Positions 17,779 to 28,330 of a stretch of DNA of 64,000 nucleotides are shown here, piece after piece. Source of the DNA: Dokdonella koreensis DS-123 (lineage in GTDB: Bacteria; Pseudomonadota; Gammaproteobacteria; Xanthomonadales; Rhodanobacteraceae); the NCBI RefSeq assembly GCF_001632775.1, contig NZ_CP015249.1:2584686-2648685 (forward strand). Direction: 5' to 3'. The translations under genes and the position numbers were made by a program. The first letter of the stretch is position 1; each line of letters begins with the position of its first letter. The notes under the pieces are model-generated. The model had not been told where the DNA came from, searched no databases, and saw only the letters and a list, made by a program, of their open reading frames with translations.

Positions 17779-18274
17779 ACGCGGGATCCTTCCAGATCAT
17801 GTAGACGTCGGCCCGCCGGTAGTGCGAGCCGGGGCGCAGCTGCGGCTGCAGCATGAAGCCGACGCTCTCGTAGAGCCGCAGGGCCGGCTGCAGCCGGCTG
17901 CTCGACTCGAGAAACAGCTCGCGCCCACCGCGGCGGCGGAATGCGTCGAGCGCCGCCTCGATCAGCAAGCGGCCGATCCCCTGCCCGCGGCGATCTTCCT
18001 CCACGCTCATCTTGGACAGCTCGAAGGCCCCGTCGCCGGCGTGCAGCAGCGCGCAGGTGCCGACGATGGCGTCGCCCGCGGCCGCGAACAGGATCTCGCC
18101 GCCCGGGTCCAGCACCTTGCCCACCGGATCGTCCAGCAGCTCGCGGTCCAGCGGTTCGACCGTGAAGTGGCGCTCGAGCCATTGCAGGTTCAGGCGGCGG
18201 AACTCGGCCGCCCGGTCCGGCCGGAACGGCACGATCCGGACGTCCCCGGCGGCCTGGCCCGAGCCGGCGTTCAT
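17771..18274 (-). CDS. GNAT-family N-acetyltransferase
   Basis: 167 residues. The acetyl-CoA-binding motif A is clear ([24 protein letters not shown]), followed by [20 protein letters not shown], which contains the usual motif B Tyr. Its ATG overlaps the trpC stop (ATGA), so it is translationally coupled to the trp genes. The substrate is unknown and no link to tryptophan synthesis is evident from the sequence. The C-terminal [13 protein letters not shown] is typical of small-molecule acetyltransferases. Confidence 0.92.
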   Translation of the reverse strand: MNAGSGQAAGDVRIVPFRPDRAAEFRRLNLQWLERHFTVEPLDRELLDDPVGKVLDPGGEILFAAAGDAIVGTCALLHAGDGAFELSKMSVEEDRRGQGIGRLLIEAALDAFRRRGGRELFLESSSRLQPALRLYESVGFMLQPQLRPGSHYRRADVYMIWKDPASR

Positions 18275-19065
18275 TCCAGCGAGAACAGGCGCGCCAGCTC
18301 GTCGCCGGGATCGACGGCGCGCATGAAGCTCTCGCCGACCAGGAACGCATCGATGCCGGCGTCGCGCAGCCGGGCGACGTCGTCCAGCGTGCGGATGCCG
18401 CTCTCGGCGACCAGCAGCCGGTCGTAGGGCACCAGGTCGCGCAGGTCCACCGAGGTGCTGAGCGAGACCTCGAACGTGCGCAGGTTGCGGTTGTTGATGC
18501 CGATCAGCGGTGCCGGAACGCCGAGCGCGCGCTCCAGTTCCTCGCCGTCGTGGACCTCCACCAGGACGTCGAGGTCGAGCTCGGCGGCCAGCAGGCTGAG
18601 CTCGAGCAGGCTCGCATCGTCGAGCGCCGCGGCGATCAGCAGGATGCAGTCGGCGCCGATCGCGCGCGCCTCGTACACCTGGTAGGCGTCGATCGTGAAG
18701 TCCTTGCGCAGGACCGGCAGCTCGCAGGCGGCGCGTGCCTGCTGCAGATAGGTCTCGCTGCCGTGAAAGAAATCGGCGTCGGTCAGCACCGACAGGCAGG
18801 TGGCGCCGCCCGCCGCATAGCTGCGCGCGATCGCCGCCGGGTCGAAATCGGGACGGATCACGCCCTGGCTGGGGCTGGCCTTCTTGACCTCGGCGATGAC
18901 CGCCGGCCGGCCGGCCTCGATCGCCGATTCGATCGCGGTGGCGAAGCCGCGCGTATCGGGCAGGTCGCCGATCCGGGCCGACAGCTCGGCCAGCGGCACG
19001 CGGGTACTGCGCTCGGCGATCTCCTCGGCCTTGCGAGCGAGGATGCGCTGCAGGATGTCACTCAT
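18271..19065 (-). CDS. trpC: Indole-3-glycerol phosphate synthase
   Basis: 264 residues, a stand-alone TrpC not fused to TrpF. This TIM-barrel enzyme closes the indole ring of CdRP in tryptophan synthesis. Family motifs are [38 protein letters not shown] (catalytic Lys), [12 protein letters not shown] and VAESGI. The ATG follows the trpD stop directly (TGAATG), and a strong ribosome site (AAAGGAGGT) lies inside the end of trpD, so the two are coupled. Confidence 0.97.
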   Translation of the reverse strand: MSDILQRILARKAEEIAERSTRVPLAELSARIGDLPDTRGFATAIESAIEAGRPAVIAEVKKASPSQGVIRPDFDPAAIARSYAAGGATCLSVLTDADFFHGSETYLQQARAACELPVLRKDFTIDAYQVYEARAIGADCILLIAAALDDASLLELSLLAAELDLDVLVEVHDGEELERALGVPAPLIGINNRNLRTFEVSLSTSVDLRDLVPYDRLLVAESGIRTLDDVARLRDAGIDAFLVGESFMRAVDPGDELARLFSLE

Positions 19066-20103
19066 TCAACCTCCTTTCGCAATGCGTTGGGTCGTCGATA
19101 CGAACGCGTCCAGGCGTGCCCGCGCCGCACCGCTCGCCAGTGCCTCGCGTGCGCGGATTATGCCTGCGCCGATCGAATCGACCACGTCGGCCGCGTAGAG
19201 CGCGGCGCCGGCATTCAAGGCAACGATGTCGCGAGCCGCGCCCGGCGTGTCGGCAAGCGCCTCGAGCACGCGCTCGCGCGACTCGACGGCGTCCGCCACG
19301 CGCAACTGGCGGCCCGAGGCCATCGCGAAGCCGAACTCCTCCGGATGGATCTCGTACTCGTGCACGACGCCGTCGCGCAGTTCGCCGACCTGGGTCGCGC
19401 CGCCGAGGGAAATCTCGTCCATGCCGTCCTTGCCCCAGACGACCAGGGCATGGCGCGCCCCCAGGCGCTCGAGCACGCGCACCTGGATGCCGACCAGGTC
19501 CGGGTGGAACACGCCCATCAGGATGTTCGGCGCGGACGCCGGATTGGTCAGCGGCCCGAGGATGTTGAAGAGGGTGCGCACGCCCATCTCGCGACGCACC
19601 CCGGCGACGGCCTTCATCGCCGGATGGTGGTTGGGCGCGAACATGAAGCCGATCCCGACCTGGGCGATGCACTCGGCCACCTGCGGCGGCGCGAGATCGA
19701 TCACCGCGCCGAGCGCCTCGAGCACGTCGGCGCTGCCGGACTTCGACGAGACGCTGCGGTTGCCGTGCTTGGCCACGCGCGCGCCGGCCGCGGCCGCGAC
19801 GAACATCGCCGCCGTCGAGATGTTGAAGCTGTGGCCGCCGTCGCCGCCGGTCCCGACGATGTCGACGAAGTTCGGCCCCGCCTCTATCGCGACCGGTGCC
19901 GCCAGCTCGCGCATGACGCGGGCGGCCGCGGCGATCTCGCCGACCGTTTCCTTCTTGACGCGCAGGCCGGTCAGGATCGCCGCGGTCATCGTCGCGGAGA
20001 CCTCGCCACGCATGATCTGCCGCATCAGGTCGATCATCTCGTCGTGGAAGATCTCGCGGTGCTCGATCGCGCGCTGGAGGGCCTGCTGGGGAGTGATGGG
20101 CAT
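19066..20103 (-). CDS. trpD: Anthranilate phosphoribosyltransferase
   Basis: 345 residues from the ATG at 20103; the longer upstream frame is not needed. It transfers phosphoribose from PRPP to anthranilate. The glycine-rich PRPP loop is seen as [19 protein letters not shown], followed by [40 protein letters not shown] and the metal-binding DEIS are also present. It lies in the order trpG-trpD-trpC. The 162-base gap after trpG contains a strong hairpin. Confidence 0.97.
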   Translation of the reverse strand: MPITPQQALQRAIEHREIFHDEMIDLMRQIMRGEVSATMTAAILTGLRVKKETVGEIAAAARVMRELAAPVAIEAGPNFVDIVGTGGDGGHSFNISTAAMFVAAAAGARVAKHGNRSVSSKSGSADVLEALGAVIDLAPPQVAECIAQVGIGFMFAPNHHPAMKAVAGVRREMGVRTLFNILGPLTNPASAPNILMGVFHPDLVGIQVRVLERLGARHALVVWGKDGMDEISLGGATQVGELRDGVVHEYEIHPEEFGFAMASGRQLRVADAVESRERVLEALADTPGAARDIVALNAGAALYAADVVDSIGAGIIRAREALASGAARARLDAFVSTTQRIAKGG

Positions 20104-20227
20104 CGACGATTCCGGGAAACGCACCTGGGGACAGGAGGGAAACCTACCATCTTGTCGCGACGACACAAGCCCGCTGCGCGGACCGATCGATATGGACGTC
20201 CGTTCCGGCGGCGTCGCAGCCCCTGCC

Positions 20228-20257
20228 CGGCGGCGCGAGGGTCGCCTCGCGCCGCCG
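20228..20257 (-). terminator. 13-bp hairpin between trpG and trpD
   Basis: A perfect 13-bp stem (20228-20240 with 20245-20257, CGGCGGCGCGAGG/CCTCGCGCCGCCG) and 4-nt loop begin 8 bases after the trpG stop. No T-run follows, so it may slow transcription or protect the RNA end rather than fully stop it. Confidence 0.5.
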
Positions 20258-20265
20258 CGAAACGA

Positions 20266-20847
20266 TCAGGCGGTCAGGAAATTGCCCAGCAGCGCGTGGC
20301 CGTGCTGGGTCAGGATCGACTCCGGATGGAACTGGACCCCCTCGACGGCGAGCTGGCGATGGCGCAGACCCATGATCTCGTCGAGATTGCCGTCCGCATC
20401 CTCGGTCCACGCGGTGATTTCCAGGCAGTCGGGCAGCGAGGTCTTTTCCACCACCAGCGAATGGTAGCGCGTCGCCTCGAACGGATCGGGCAGGCCGCGG
20501 AACACGCCCTTGCCGGCGTGGCGGATCATCGAGGTCTTGCCGTGCATGATCTGGCGCGCCCGCACCACGGTGCCGCCGAAGGCCTGGCCGATCGACTGGT
20601 GGCCGAGGCAGACGCCGAAGATCGGCACGCGGCCGGACAGCACGCGCAGCACCTCGAGCGATACGCCCGCTTCGTTGGGCGTGCACGGACCGGGCGAGAT
20701 GACGATCGCCGTCGGCTGCAGGGCCGCGATCGCCTCGACATCGAGCTCGTCGTTGCGCACCACCTTGACCGTCTGGCCGAGCTCGCCGAAATACTGCACG
20801 AGGTTGAAGGTGAAGCTGTCGTAGTTGTCGATCATCAGAAGCGACAT
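20266..20847 (-). CDS. trpG: Anthranilate synthase glutamine amidotransferase subunit (TrpG/PabA)
   Basis: 193 residues from the ATG at 20847; an ATG four codons later is possible. A class I glutamine amidotransferase, it supplies ammonia to TrpE or PabB. The catalytic Cys is C80 in FGVCLGHQ, the oxyanion motif is [11 protein letters not shown], and the His-Glu pair is in FHPES. No trpE lies upstream inside the window, and pabB is elsewhere here (33613-34962) without its own pabA. This subunit could serve both enzymes. Confidence 0.95.
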   Translation of the reverse strand: MSLLMIDNYDSFTFNLVQYFGELGQTVKVVRNDELDVEAIAALQPTAIVISPGPCTPNEAGVSLEVLRVLSGRVPIFGVCLGHQSIGQAFGGTVVRARQIMHGKTSMIRHAGKGVFRGLPDPFEATRYHSLVVEKTSLPDCLEITAWTEDADGNLDEIMGLRHRQLAVEGVQFHPESILTQHGHALLGNFLTA

Positions 20848-21011
20848 CGATCTGGCCTGCTGGTCGTGTACGTTCGGCGCCGTGCCCGGGCGCACGTTAT
20901 ACACAGGCTGTCGCGCGTTGGCGATCGAAAGGAATGGACGGCCGTACGGCCATCGAGCGACGGACCGGCCCGACCGCACGCACGGCCTGCCCCGGGAACG
21001 GATGACAGGCC

Positions 21012-21164
21012 CTAGCCGTTGCCGCGCCCGGGCTTGCGCCGCGGGACGTTCTGCGGCTCGTCCGGCCGCCCCTCGCCGGGCGCTTTCGGCGGCGTGCGCC
21101 GGGGTGTCGGGTTCTCGCCCGGATAACCGGGTGCCGGGGTACGCCGCGGGTCGCGTGCGCTCAT
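21012..21164 (-). CDS. Small Pro/Arg-rich disordered protein, unknown
   Basis: 50 residues ([20 protein letters not shown] at the N-terminus). A GGAGG ribosome site lies 8 bases before the ATG at 21164, which is why I keep it despite its size. The product is very rich in Pro, Arg and Gly with no hydrophobic core, signal or membrane segment, so it is probably intrinsically disordered and basic. It lies upstream of trpG on the same strand. I do not recognise a family. Confidence 0.5.
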   Translation of the reverse strand: MSARDPRRTPAPGYPGENPTPRRTPPKAPGEGRPDEPQNVPRRKPGRGNG

Positions 21165-21342
21165 GGGCAGTGCCTCCGTCGGGTTTCGCGTGCGACATCC
21201 ACGCGCTCGCATCGATCGTCCGGAGCGACGGCTGAATCGGGCGAGAATCGGCAATGGGCACCGACCGGGCGGCTGTCCCGGGTATCAGGCGACACCCGGC
21301 CGGCCCGAACGCGGCCCGCCGGCCGAGACGCGTATCGCCGGT

Positions 21343-23124
21343 TCAGGCCGCCTGCGGACTGGTCGGCGCGGCGTCAGGCGGCTCGTCGCTGTTGGCGGCA
21401 CGCAGGCGCGGCGTCAGGCGAATCAGCGATTCCACCGAGTCGCACATGCTGCGCGCGATCTCGCTCTCGCCCATGATCGTCGCGTCGGCGCCGGCCTTGA
21501 GCAGGTAGGCGACCTCGTCGTCCGAATGCGCGCGCGCCAGGATCGCCAGCGTCGGGTTGACCTCGCGCGCCTGGCGGATGATCGGGCCGGCCTCCAGCGT
21601 CTGCGGGATGGCCACCAGCAGCACCAGCGCGGTCGAGAGATTCGCGTCGGCCAGTACCTGCGGGGCGACGGCATTGCCGAGGATGCACGGGATGCCGAGG
21701 CTGCGGGCGGCGATGCAGTCGTCGCGATCCGATTCGATCAGCACCAGCGGGATGTCGCGCGCGTGCAGCGCCTTGCCGACGCGCGAGCCGACCCGGCCGA
21801 AGCCGATCAGGATGATGTGGTTGCCCGCGGGGATCAGCGCGCGGTCCGGCAGGAAGTCGTCGTCGGTCGCCGGCGGCACGCCTTCGGCCGCCTCGGCTTC
21901 GGCGGCCTTGGTGCTCTTCTCGGCGTCGCGCCGGGCATTCCAGCGGTCCAGCGCGACGAACAGCATCGGGTTGACGATGATCGACAGCAGCGCGCTGGCC
22001 AGGATCAGGTTGCGGCCGTCCTCGCTGAGCAGGCCCAGGCTGACGCCCAGCGCGGCCAGGATGAACGAGAATTCGCCGATCTGCGCCAGCGCCGTGGCGA
22101 TCGTCAGGCTGGTCTGCATCGGATGGCCGAACGCGCGCACGATGAACAGCGCGCCGACCGACTTGCCGACGGTGATGATCAGAAACGTCGCCAGCACCGC
22201 CACCGGCTGCTCGATCAGGATCTTCGGGTCGAACAGCATGCCGACCGAGACGAAGAACAGCACCGCGAAGGCGTCGCGCATCGGCAGCGAGTCGTTGGCC
22301 GCCTCGTGGCTGAGCTTGGATTCGTTGAGGACGACGCCGGCCAGGAACGCGCCGAGTGCGAAGGAGACGTCGAACAGCGCCGAGGACATGTAGGCGACGC
22401 CGAGCGAGATCGCCAGGATCGCCAGTGTGAACAGCTCGCGCGAGCCGATCGCGGCCGTCCGCTCCAGCGCCCAGGGAATCACGCGGCGGCCGACCGCGAA
22501 CATCAGCACGATGAACAGCGTGACCTTGGCCATCGTCCAGCCGAGCGCGGCGAGGATGCTGGCGGTGTCGCCGGCGACGCCCTCCTCCATCTTGCCGCCC
22601 AGCAGGCCCGAGAGCGCCGGCAGCATCACCAGCACCAGCACCGTCACCAGGTCCTCGACGATCAGCCAGCCGATCGCGATGCGGCCGCGCATCGTCTCCA
22701 GCAGGCGCCGTTCCTCGAGCGCGCGCAGCAGCACCACCGTACTGGCCACCGACAGGCTGATGCCGAAGATCAGGCCGGCGCCCCAGGTCCAGCCGAGCGT
22801 CCAGGCCAGCAGCATGCCCAGGCCGGTCGCGATCGTGATCTGCACGACGGCGCCGGGAATCGCGATCTTGCGGACCGAGAGAAGATCGCCGAGCGAAAAG
22901 TGCAGGCCGACGCCGAACATCAGCAGGATGACGCCGATTTCCGACAGTTCGTGCGCCAGGCCGGCGTCGGCGACGAAGCCGGGCGTGAACGGGCCGACGC
23001 AGACACCGGCGACCAGATAGCCGAAGAGAGGTGACAGCCGCAGCCGCTGCGCGACCATGCCGAACGCGAACGCCAGGACGATGCCGGCGACGATCGTGGC
23101 GATCAGCGGCGTGTGGTGAGGCAT
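21343..23124 (-). CDS. CPA2-family cation:proton antiporter with TrkA-N domain (YbaL/RosB type)
   Basis: 593 residues, with GGGAGA before the ATG. The N-terminal 380 residues are a Na+/H+-exchanger fold of about 12 membrane helices (GYLVAGVCVGPFTPGF, LLMFGVGLHFSLGDLL, VSVGMLFDP). After a charged linker comes a Rossmann TrkA-N domain (about 425-545) with NHIILIGFGRVGSRVG. The order and length fit YbaL rather than KefB/KefC, and no ancillary KefF/G flavoprotein is adjacent. It probably exchanges K+ or H+ across the inner membrane under NAD(H)-sensing control. Confidence 0.92.
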   Translation of the reverse strand: MPHHTPLIATIVAGIVLAFAFGMVAQRLRLSPLFGYLVAGVCVGPFTPGFVADAGLAHELSEIGVILLMFGVGLHFSLGDLLSVRKIAIPGAVVQITIATGLGMLLAWTLGWTWGAGLIFGISLSVASTVVLLRALEERRLLETMRGRIAIGWLIVEDLVTVLVLVMLPALSGLLGGKMEEGVAGDTASILAALGWTMAKVTLFIVLMFAVGRRVIPWALERTAAIGSRELFTLAILAISLGVAYMSSALFDVSFALGAFLAGVVLNESKLSHEAANDSLPMRDAFAVLFFVSVGMLFDPKILIEQPVAVLATFLIITVGKSVGALFIVRAFGHPMQTSLTIATALAQIGEFSFILAALGVSLGLLSEDGRNLILASALLSIIVNPMLFVALDRWNARRDAEKSTKAAEAEAAEGVPPATDDDFLPDRALIPAGNHIILIGFGRVGSRVGKALHARDIPLVLIESDRDDCIAARSLGIPCILGNAVAPQVLADANLSTALVLLVAIPQTLEAGPIIRQAREVNPTLAILARAHSDDEVAYLLKAGADATIMGESEIARSMCDSVESLIRLTPRLRAANSDEPPDAAPTSPQAA

Positions 23125-23453
23125 AGGCTCTCCCTGATTGAGTCAAGACGCTCGGCGCGCGCGCCCGCCGTTCCGGCGACGCAGGGCGGGGCGACGGCAG
23201 GCGTCATCCGCGGCGATCGTCAGAGTATGCGGACGATCGATGAAAATCCAAGCGAAATCGCGCACACGAATGGCCGTCGCATTCGCCGGCCCCGCGTGTG
23301 CCGCCTGCAGCGCGCTAGAGCGGCGGCACCCTGCCGACCGTGCCGATAGAATGCGCCGACACGGACCGGTCAACCGACCGTGCCGGTTCCACGCCGGATC
23401 TCGGCATCCGGGCCGGCGAGGCGAGGCCCATGCCGATGTCGAGGAGACCTGCG

Positions 23454-23912
23454 ATGCGCCGATGGCTGATGCTGAGCGTTCCCTTCCTGATCGGCGGCCT
23501 GGCCGGCTGCGGCCAGGAAGAACCCGCGCGCCTGGCGGGCGAACCCGCGGCACCGGCCGCGGAGGTAGCGGCAGCCGACTGGCTCGCTCCGGGCGAAACG
23601 CCGTCGCCGGCACGCTGGCTCGCCGACCGGATCGCCGGTGCCGATGTCGACGCGACGGCGGCGCTGCTCGCCGCTGCGGCCGAGCGCTACCGTGAAAGCC
23701 CGCGGATGATCGCCAACCGTGCCGTGCAGCTGCAGGCGATGCTGGCCGAACAGGGCGTCGGCGAGAACGCGATCGCGCTGATCGGATGGCTGGGCGGGCT
23801 GCCGGCGCAGGGACGCGTGAGCTTCTCGGCCGACTGCCAGCACTATTTCAATCTGCGCGTGCAGGGCCTGGACCGCGAGCAGGCGCTGGCGCGGCTGTCC
23901 GCGCCACCGTGA
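23454..23912 (+). CDS. Small lipoprotein, unknown function
   Basis: 152 residues from the ATG at 23454, chosen because GAGGAGA lies 6-7 bases upstream. The signal peptide ends in a lipobox, GGLAGC, with the lipidated Cys at about residue 19. The residue after it is Gly, so outer-membrane sorting is expected. The mature part begins with an Ala/Pro-rich linker and then a helical region. No family was recognised. It is convergent with rhlE across a hairpin. The gap 23125-23453 holds no other feature I can support. Confidence 0.75.
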   Translation: MRRWLMLSVPFLIGGLAGCGQEEPARLAGEPAAPAAEVAAADWLAPGETPSPARWLADRIAGADVDATAALLAAAAERYRESPRMIANRAVQLQAMLAEQGVGENAIALIGWLGGLPAQGRVSFSADCQHYFNLRVQGLDREQALARLSAPP

Positions 23913-23913
23913 T

Positions 23914-23940
23914 CGGTCCGCCGGCAGGGCCGGCGGACCG
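23914..23940. terminator. Perfect 12-bp hairpin between convergent genes
   Basis: CGGTCCGCCGGC (23914-23925) pairs fully with GCCGGCGGACCG (23929-23940) around a 3-nt loop. It fills the gap between the lipoprotein and rhlE stops. No T-tract; bidirectional use is inferred. Confidence 0.5.
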
Positions 23941-23948
23941 ACGAGCCA

Positions 23949-25271
23949 TCAGCGGCCGCCGCTGCCGCGACGCGAACCGTCGCTACGCTGGGCGCCGTGC
24001 TTCTTCGCGCCGGCATGGGCTTGCGGCTTGCCGCCCTGCCCACCGCCGCGCGAGCGCCGCGAGCGCTTCTTCGGCGCCTGCCGCTGGCCGGCCGGACGGC
24101 CGGCCGCCGGCGCATGACCGGTCAGGTCGAGCGCGCGGCTCGGGGCATACCCCTCGGCCTCTACGATCTCCAGCTCGTTCTTCAGCAGCCGGCGGATCGC
24201 GCGCAGCAGCTCGGACTCGTCCGGTGCCACCAGCGAGATCGCCTCGCCGGTCGCGCCGGCGCGACCGGTGCGGCCGATGCGGTGCACGTAGTCCTCGGCG
24301 ACCATCGGCAGGTCGAAGTTGATCACCAGCGGCAGCTGCGGAATGTCCAGGCCGCGGGCGGCCACGTCGGTGGCGACCATGACGCGCGCCTTGCCGGACT
24401 TGAAGTCGCGCAGGGCCTTGAGGCGCTGCGCCTGGCTCTTGTTGCCGTGGATCGCGACCGACTCGATGCCGGCCTTCTCCAACTGCTCGGCCAGGCGGTT
24501 GCAGCCGTGCTTGGTGCGGCCGAACACCAGCACCTGCTCCTGCCAGCGCTTGGAGAGGATGTCGACCAGCAGGTCGCGCTTGCGCACCGCGTCCACCGGA
24601 TGCACGCGATGGGCGACCGTGCTCGCCACGGTGTTGCGCGTGGAGACCTGTACCTCGCGCGGGTCGCGCAGGAACTCCATCGCGAGCTTCTTGATCGCGT
24701 CCTCGAACGTCGCCGAGAACAGCAGCGTCTGGCGGTTGGCCGGCAGCTTGCCGAGGATGCGCTTGATCGCGGCCAGGAAGCCCATGTCGAGCATGCGGTC
24801 GGCTTCGTCCAGCACCAGCACCTGGACCTGCGAAAGATCGACGCTGCGACGCTCCATGTGGTCGATCAGGCGGCCCGGCGTGGCGACCAGGATGTCCACG
24901 CCGCGGCGCAGCGCGTCGATCTGCGGCTGCATGCCGGCGCCGCCGTAGACGGTGGTGCTCGCCAGGCGCAGGTACTTGCCGTAGGCGCGCAGGCTGTCGT
25001 GCACCTGCACCGCCAGTTCGCGGGTGGGGGTCAGCACCAGCGCGCGCGGGCGGCGCGGGCCGCCGGCAGGCGGGGTCTGCGCGATCCGCTGCAGCAGCGG
25101 CAGCGCGAAGGCCGCGGTCTTGCCGGTACCGGTCTGGGCGCCGCCCATGAGGTCGTGCCCGGCCAGCGCCAGCGGGATCGCTTCGGACTGGATCGGGGTC
25201 GGTTGTGCGTAGCCCAGTTCGGCAAGCGCACGGTTGAGCTCGGGCGCGAGCCCAAGGCTTTCGAAAGACAT
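23949..25271 (-). CDS. rhlE: DEAD-box RNA helicase RhlE
   Basis: 440 residues, with GGAG 7 bases before the ATG. All core motifs are present: Q motif ([16 protein letters not shown]), Walker A AQTGTGKT (45-52), [13 protein letters not shown] in [18 protein letters not shown] in LLFSATF, and the C-terminal [13 protein letters not shown] and [10 protein letters not shown]. The tail is short, basic and Gly/Arg-rich, as in RhlE, which remodels ribosomal and other structured RNAs. It is transcribed alone. Confidence 0.95.
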   Translation of the reverse strand: MSFESLGLAPELNRALAELGYAQPTPIQSEAIPLALAGHDLMGGAQTGTGKTAAFALPLLQRIAQTPPAGGPRRPRALVLTPTRELAVQVHDSLRAYGKYLRLASTTVYGGAGMQPQIDALRRGVDILVATPGRLIDHMERRSVDLSQVQVLVLDEADRMLDMGFLAAIKRILGKLPANRQTLLFSATFEDAIKKLAMEFLRDPREVQVSTRNTVASTVAHRVHPVDAVRKRDLLVDILSKRWQEQVLVFGRTKHGCNRLAEQLEKAGIESVAIHGNKSQAQRLKALRDFKSGKARVMVATDVAARGLDIPQLPLVINFDLPMVAEDYVHRIGRTGRAGATGEAISLVAPDESELLRAIRRLLKNELEIVEAEGYAPSRALDLTGHAPAAGRPAGQRQAPKKRSRRSRGGGQGGKPQAHAGAKKHGAQRSDGSRRGSGGR

Positions 25272-25531
25272 AGTGATGCTCCGTCGTATAGACCCGGAGC
25301 GTTCCCATCAAACCGCGCTGCGAGTGTGTTCTTGTTGTCGGGCGAGCCAGGCTGGCCTGCCGGGTTTGCGCAGCGAAAGACGTGCGGAGTGGGGCCGTGT
25401 CAGGCGGATCGAGGACGACTCGCAGCCTGGAAAGGCGGGCGTACCGGGGGAAAACGGGCAGCCGGTGCAGCAAACGCCGCGCAGTCTACGCGCAAAGCCC
25501 GCGCTGCGCCAGTTGGCGCCGCGCCTTCCGT

Positions 25532-27832
25532 TCAGGCGCGATTGCCTGCCAGCGCCTCGCGTACCGCGTCCGGACGGATCGGCAGGTGGCGCACGCGCGC
25601 ACCGACGGCCGCGAACACGGCATTGCCGATCGCCGGCCCGACCACGGTGGTGGCCGGCTCGCCGAGGCCGACCGCCGCCTCGGTGCTGGCGACGAACTCG
25701 ATGTCCATCTCCGGCACGTCGCCGATGCGCAGCGGCGTGTAGGTGTCCAGGTTGGTGTCCTGCACCTGGCCGTCGACGAAGCGCGTACCTTCGTGCAGCG
25801 CCATGCTCGCTCCCCACAACGCGGCGCCTTCGGTCTGCGCCAGCGCGCCGTCGGGATGGACGATCGTGCCGGCGTCGACCACCAGCGTCAGCTTCTCCAG
25901 CGCGACGGCGCCGCTGGCCCGGTCCACGCGCACGCGGGCGACGCAGGCGATCCAGGTCGGCATGTCGCGCTCCTGGCCGAAGGTGGCGGCGATGCCCAGC
26001 CCCGTGCCTTTCGGCAGCGGGCCGCCCCAACCGGCCTTCTCGGCCGCGCGCCTGACCACGGCGGCCAGGCGCGCCGCACCGCCGACGGCATTGGGTGCAC
26101 TGCCGGCATTGCGGCCCTTGCCGTCGAGCAGGCGCAGGCGGAACGCGACCGGGTCGACGCCGCGGGCGTGCGCCGCCTCGTCGATGAAGCACTCCGATGC
26201 CCAGTTGGTCCAGCCGGGCCCGACCGACCGCAGCCAACCGGGCCGGAATGCGCGATTGGCCAGGTCGTTGGACAGCGCGCGCACCCGCTGCGCGCCGACC
26301 GTGTACCAGCTGTCGGCACCGGCGATCGCGAACGGGTCGTAGGCGGCGCCGTTGCGGCCCTTCGGCATGAAGGCCGGCACCATCACCTGGGTCGGCCAGC
26401 CGGCCGAGGCGTCGTGCTGCATCGCCGTCACGGCGCCGTCCGGGTCGAAGGCCATCCGCACGCGCTGGATCGACGGCGAGCGGAACGAATCGAAGCGCGC
26501 GTCGTCGGCGCGCGTCAGCACCATCTTGACTGGACGCCCCAGCGCCTTGGCCGCCAGTGCCGCCGGCACCGCGTAGTCGCCGTTGAGGCGCCGGCCGAAG
26601 CCGCCGCCGAGCAGGTAGGTGCGCATGATGACGCGGTCCTCGCCGACACCCAGCGCCTTGGCCAGCGTCGGCAGGATCAGCGACTGCCACTGGTTGCCGG
26701 TATGGATCTCCCAGCGGCCGTCCTTCTCGAACGCGAGCGCATTGACCGGCTCGAGCTGGAAGTGCAGCACGCTGGCGGTCGTGTAGGTCCGCTCCAGCAC
26801 GCTGTCGGCCGCCGCGAAGGCGGCGTCGACGCCCTCGTCGTCGAACACCGTCGCGCCGGCCGCCGGATCGGCGATCTGCTGCGCGCCGTGGTCGAGGATG
26901 TCCTGCTCGGAGACCTGCGCCGTGTCGTCGCTGTGCCATTCCACGCGTACGCGGTCGGCAGCGCGGCTGGCCGCGGCGAACGAGTCGGCGAACACCATGA
27001 CCCAGCCGGGCACCGTTCCGGACGGGTCTTCCAGCGCCAGGCTGCTGCGGTAGCCGGGGACCGCCTTGGCCGCGCTGTCGTCGATCGATACCACCTTCGA
27101 CCCGTTGCGTGTCGGCGGGATCTTCGGGCGCGCAAAGACCATGTCCGGGACCTTGGCGTCGATGCCGTAGATCGCCGTGCCGTCGGTCTTGGCGGGAACG
27201 TCGATCGCCTGCGTATCGACGCCGACCAGGCGCCGTTCCGCTGCCGGCTTGAGCGGCAGCGCCTTCAATTCGTCGGCGCTGTAGCTGCGCGCGAGGTTGC
27301 CGCGGCGGACGATCTCGGCGTAGCCGATCGAGCGGCCGCCGGCGCTGACCGTGCTGGCGCGCGCGCGGCACGCGGACGGCGCGACGCCGAGCAGCTTGGC
27401 GCCTTCCTCGATCAGCGCGATGCGTCCGGCCGCGCCGGCCTGGCTCAGCAGCGGGAAGCTCTGCCAGACCGACCAGCTGCCGCCGGTCGCCATCAGCCCC
27501 CACTTCGGGTCGGTGTCCACGTGCGCGATGCGCACGTCGGCCCAGTCGGCCTCCAGCTCGTCGGCCAGGATGCGCGCCAGCGCCGTACCGACGTGCTGGC
27601 CCATCTCGGCACGGATGATGTTGACGGTGACGATGCCGTCGGCGTCGATGCGGCACCACAGGCTCGGCTCGTAGGCACGGGCAGCGACGGCGGCGGCCGG
27701 ATCGGCCAGCAGCGCGCCCGGCCGCGCGAACGCGAGCACGAAGCCGGCGCCGGCGGCACCGATCAGGAAGCCGCGCCGCGCCGGCGAGGCCGGTGCGGCA
27801 GCGGAAGGGTCCGGCCCGCGCAGGCTAGCCAT
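25532..27832 (-). CDS. Molybdopterin-binding subunit of a xanthine-dehydrogenase-family oxidoreductase (IorB-like), Tat-exported
   Basis: 766 residues from the ATG at 27832, which overlaps the end of the [2Fe-2S] subunit gene by 8 bases. The N-terminus has a twin-arginine signal ([14 protein letters not shown]), so the folded enzyme is exported to the periplasm. The body matches the isoquinoline 1-oxidoreductase beta subunit/aldehyde dehydrogenase-like family: [41 protein letters not shown], and the cofactor-proximal [24 protein letters not shown], with the catalytic Glu in GEPA. Electrons would pass to the [2Fe-2S] subunit and the triheme cytochrome of the same operon. The substrate (aldehyde or N-heterocycle) is not clear. 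Confidence 0.9.
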   Translation of the reverse strand: MASLRGPDPSAAAPASPARRGFLIGAAGAGFVLAFARPGALLADPAAAVAARAYEPSLWCRIDADGIVTVNIIRAEMGQHVGTALARILADELEADWADVRIAHVDTDPKWGLMATGGSWSVWQSFPLLSQAGAAGRIALIEEGAKLLGVAPSACRARASTVSAGGRSIGYAEIVRRGNLARSYSADELKALPLKPAAERRLVGVDTQAIDVPAKTDGTAIYGIDAKVPDMVFARPKIPPTRNGSKVVSIDDSAAKAVPGYRSSLALEDPSGTVPGWVMVFADSFAAASRAADRVRVEWHSDDTAQVSEQDILDHGAQQIADPAAGATVFDDEGVDAAFAAADSVLERTYTTASVLHFQLEPVNALAFEKDGRWEIHTGNQWQSLILPTLAKALGVGEDRVIMRTYLLGGGFGRRLNGDYAVPAALAAKALGRPVKMVLTRADDARFDSFRSPSIQRVRMAFDPDGAVTAMQHDASAGWPTQVMVPAFMPKGRNGAAYDPFAIAGADSWYTVGAQRVRALSNDLANRAFRPGWLRSVGPGWTNWASECFIDEAAHARGVDPVAFRLRLLDGKGRNAGSAPNAVGGAARLAAVVRRAAEKAGWGGPLPKGTGLGIAATFGQERDMPTWIACVARVRVDRASGAVALEKLTLVVDAGTIVHPDGALAQTEGAALWGASMALHEGTRFVDGQVQDTNLDTYTPLRIGDVPEMDIEFVASTEAAVGLGEPATTVVGPAIGNAVFAAVGARVRHLPIRPDAVREALAGNRA

Positions 27833-28295
27833 CGTGGTGCTCCCCGATCTGCGCGGCGGCGAGCTTGATCGCCTTGCGGATGCGCACATAGGCCATGCAG
27901 CGGCACAGGTTGCCGCCCATGACGGCGTCGATGTCGCGATCGCTCGGGTCCGGAAAATCCTTGAGCAGCGTGGCCGCCTGCATGATCTGGCCCGACTGGC
28001 AGTAGCCGCATTGCGGCGCCTGGGTTTCTACCCAGGCCTTCTGCAGCGGATGCGCGCCCGCCGGATCGAGTCCCTCGATCGTGGTCACGCGCGCGCCGGC
28101 CACGGCCGCGACCGGCGTGATGCACGAGCGGATCGCCCGTCCGTCGACGTGGACGGTGCAGGCGCCGCACAGGCCGATGCCGCAGCCGAACTTGGTGCCG
28201 GTCAGGCCCAGCTCGTCGCGGATCACCCACAGCAGCGGGGTGTCCTCGCCGCTGGCGACCGTCACGTCGCGATCGTTGATGGTCAGGCGCGTCAT
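27825..28295 (-). CDS. [2Fe-2S] subunit of the molybdenum hydroxylase (IorA-like)
   Basis: 156 residues. Two [2Fe-2S] clusters are clear: the plant-type ferredoxin set C38, C43, C46 and C58, and the helical set C96, C99, C131 and C133 ([18 protein letters not shown]). This small subunit carries electrons from the Mo centre. It has no signal of its own and probably travels with the Tat-tagged large subunit. It starts 35 bases after the cytochrome gene stop. Confidence 0.95.
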   Translation of the reverse strand: MTRLTINDRDVTVASGEDTPLLWVIRDELGLTGTKFGCGIGLCGACTVHVDGRAIRSCITPVAAVAGARVTTIEGLDPAGAHPLQKAWVETQAPQCGYCQSGQIMQAATLLKDFPDPSDRDIDAVMGGNLCRCMAYVRIRKAIKLAAAQIGEHHDG

Positions 28296-28330
28296 CGATG
28301 GCAGCTCCCGTGGACAGTCGAAACGGCGAT

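Noticed and set aside
25520-25540. 7-bp hairpin overlapping the stop of the molybdenum subunit gene
   Set aside because: Short, GC-only, overlaps coding sequence and has no T-tract; too weak to call a terminator.
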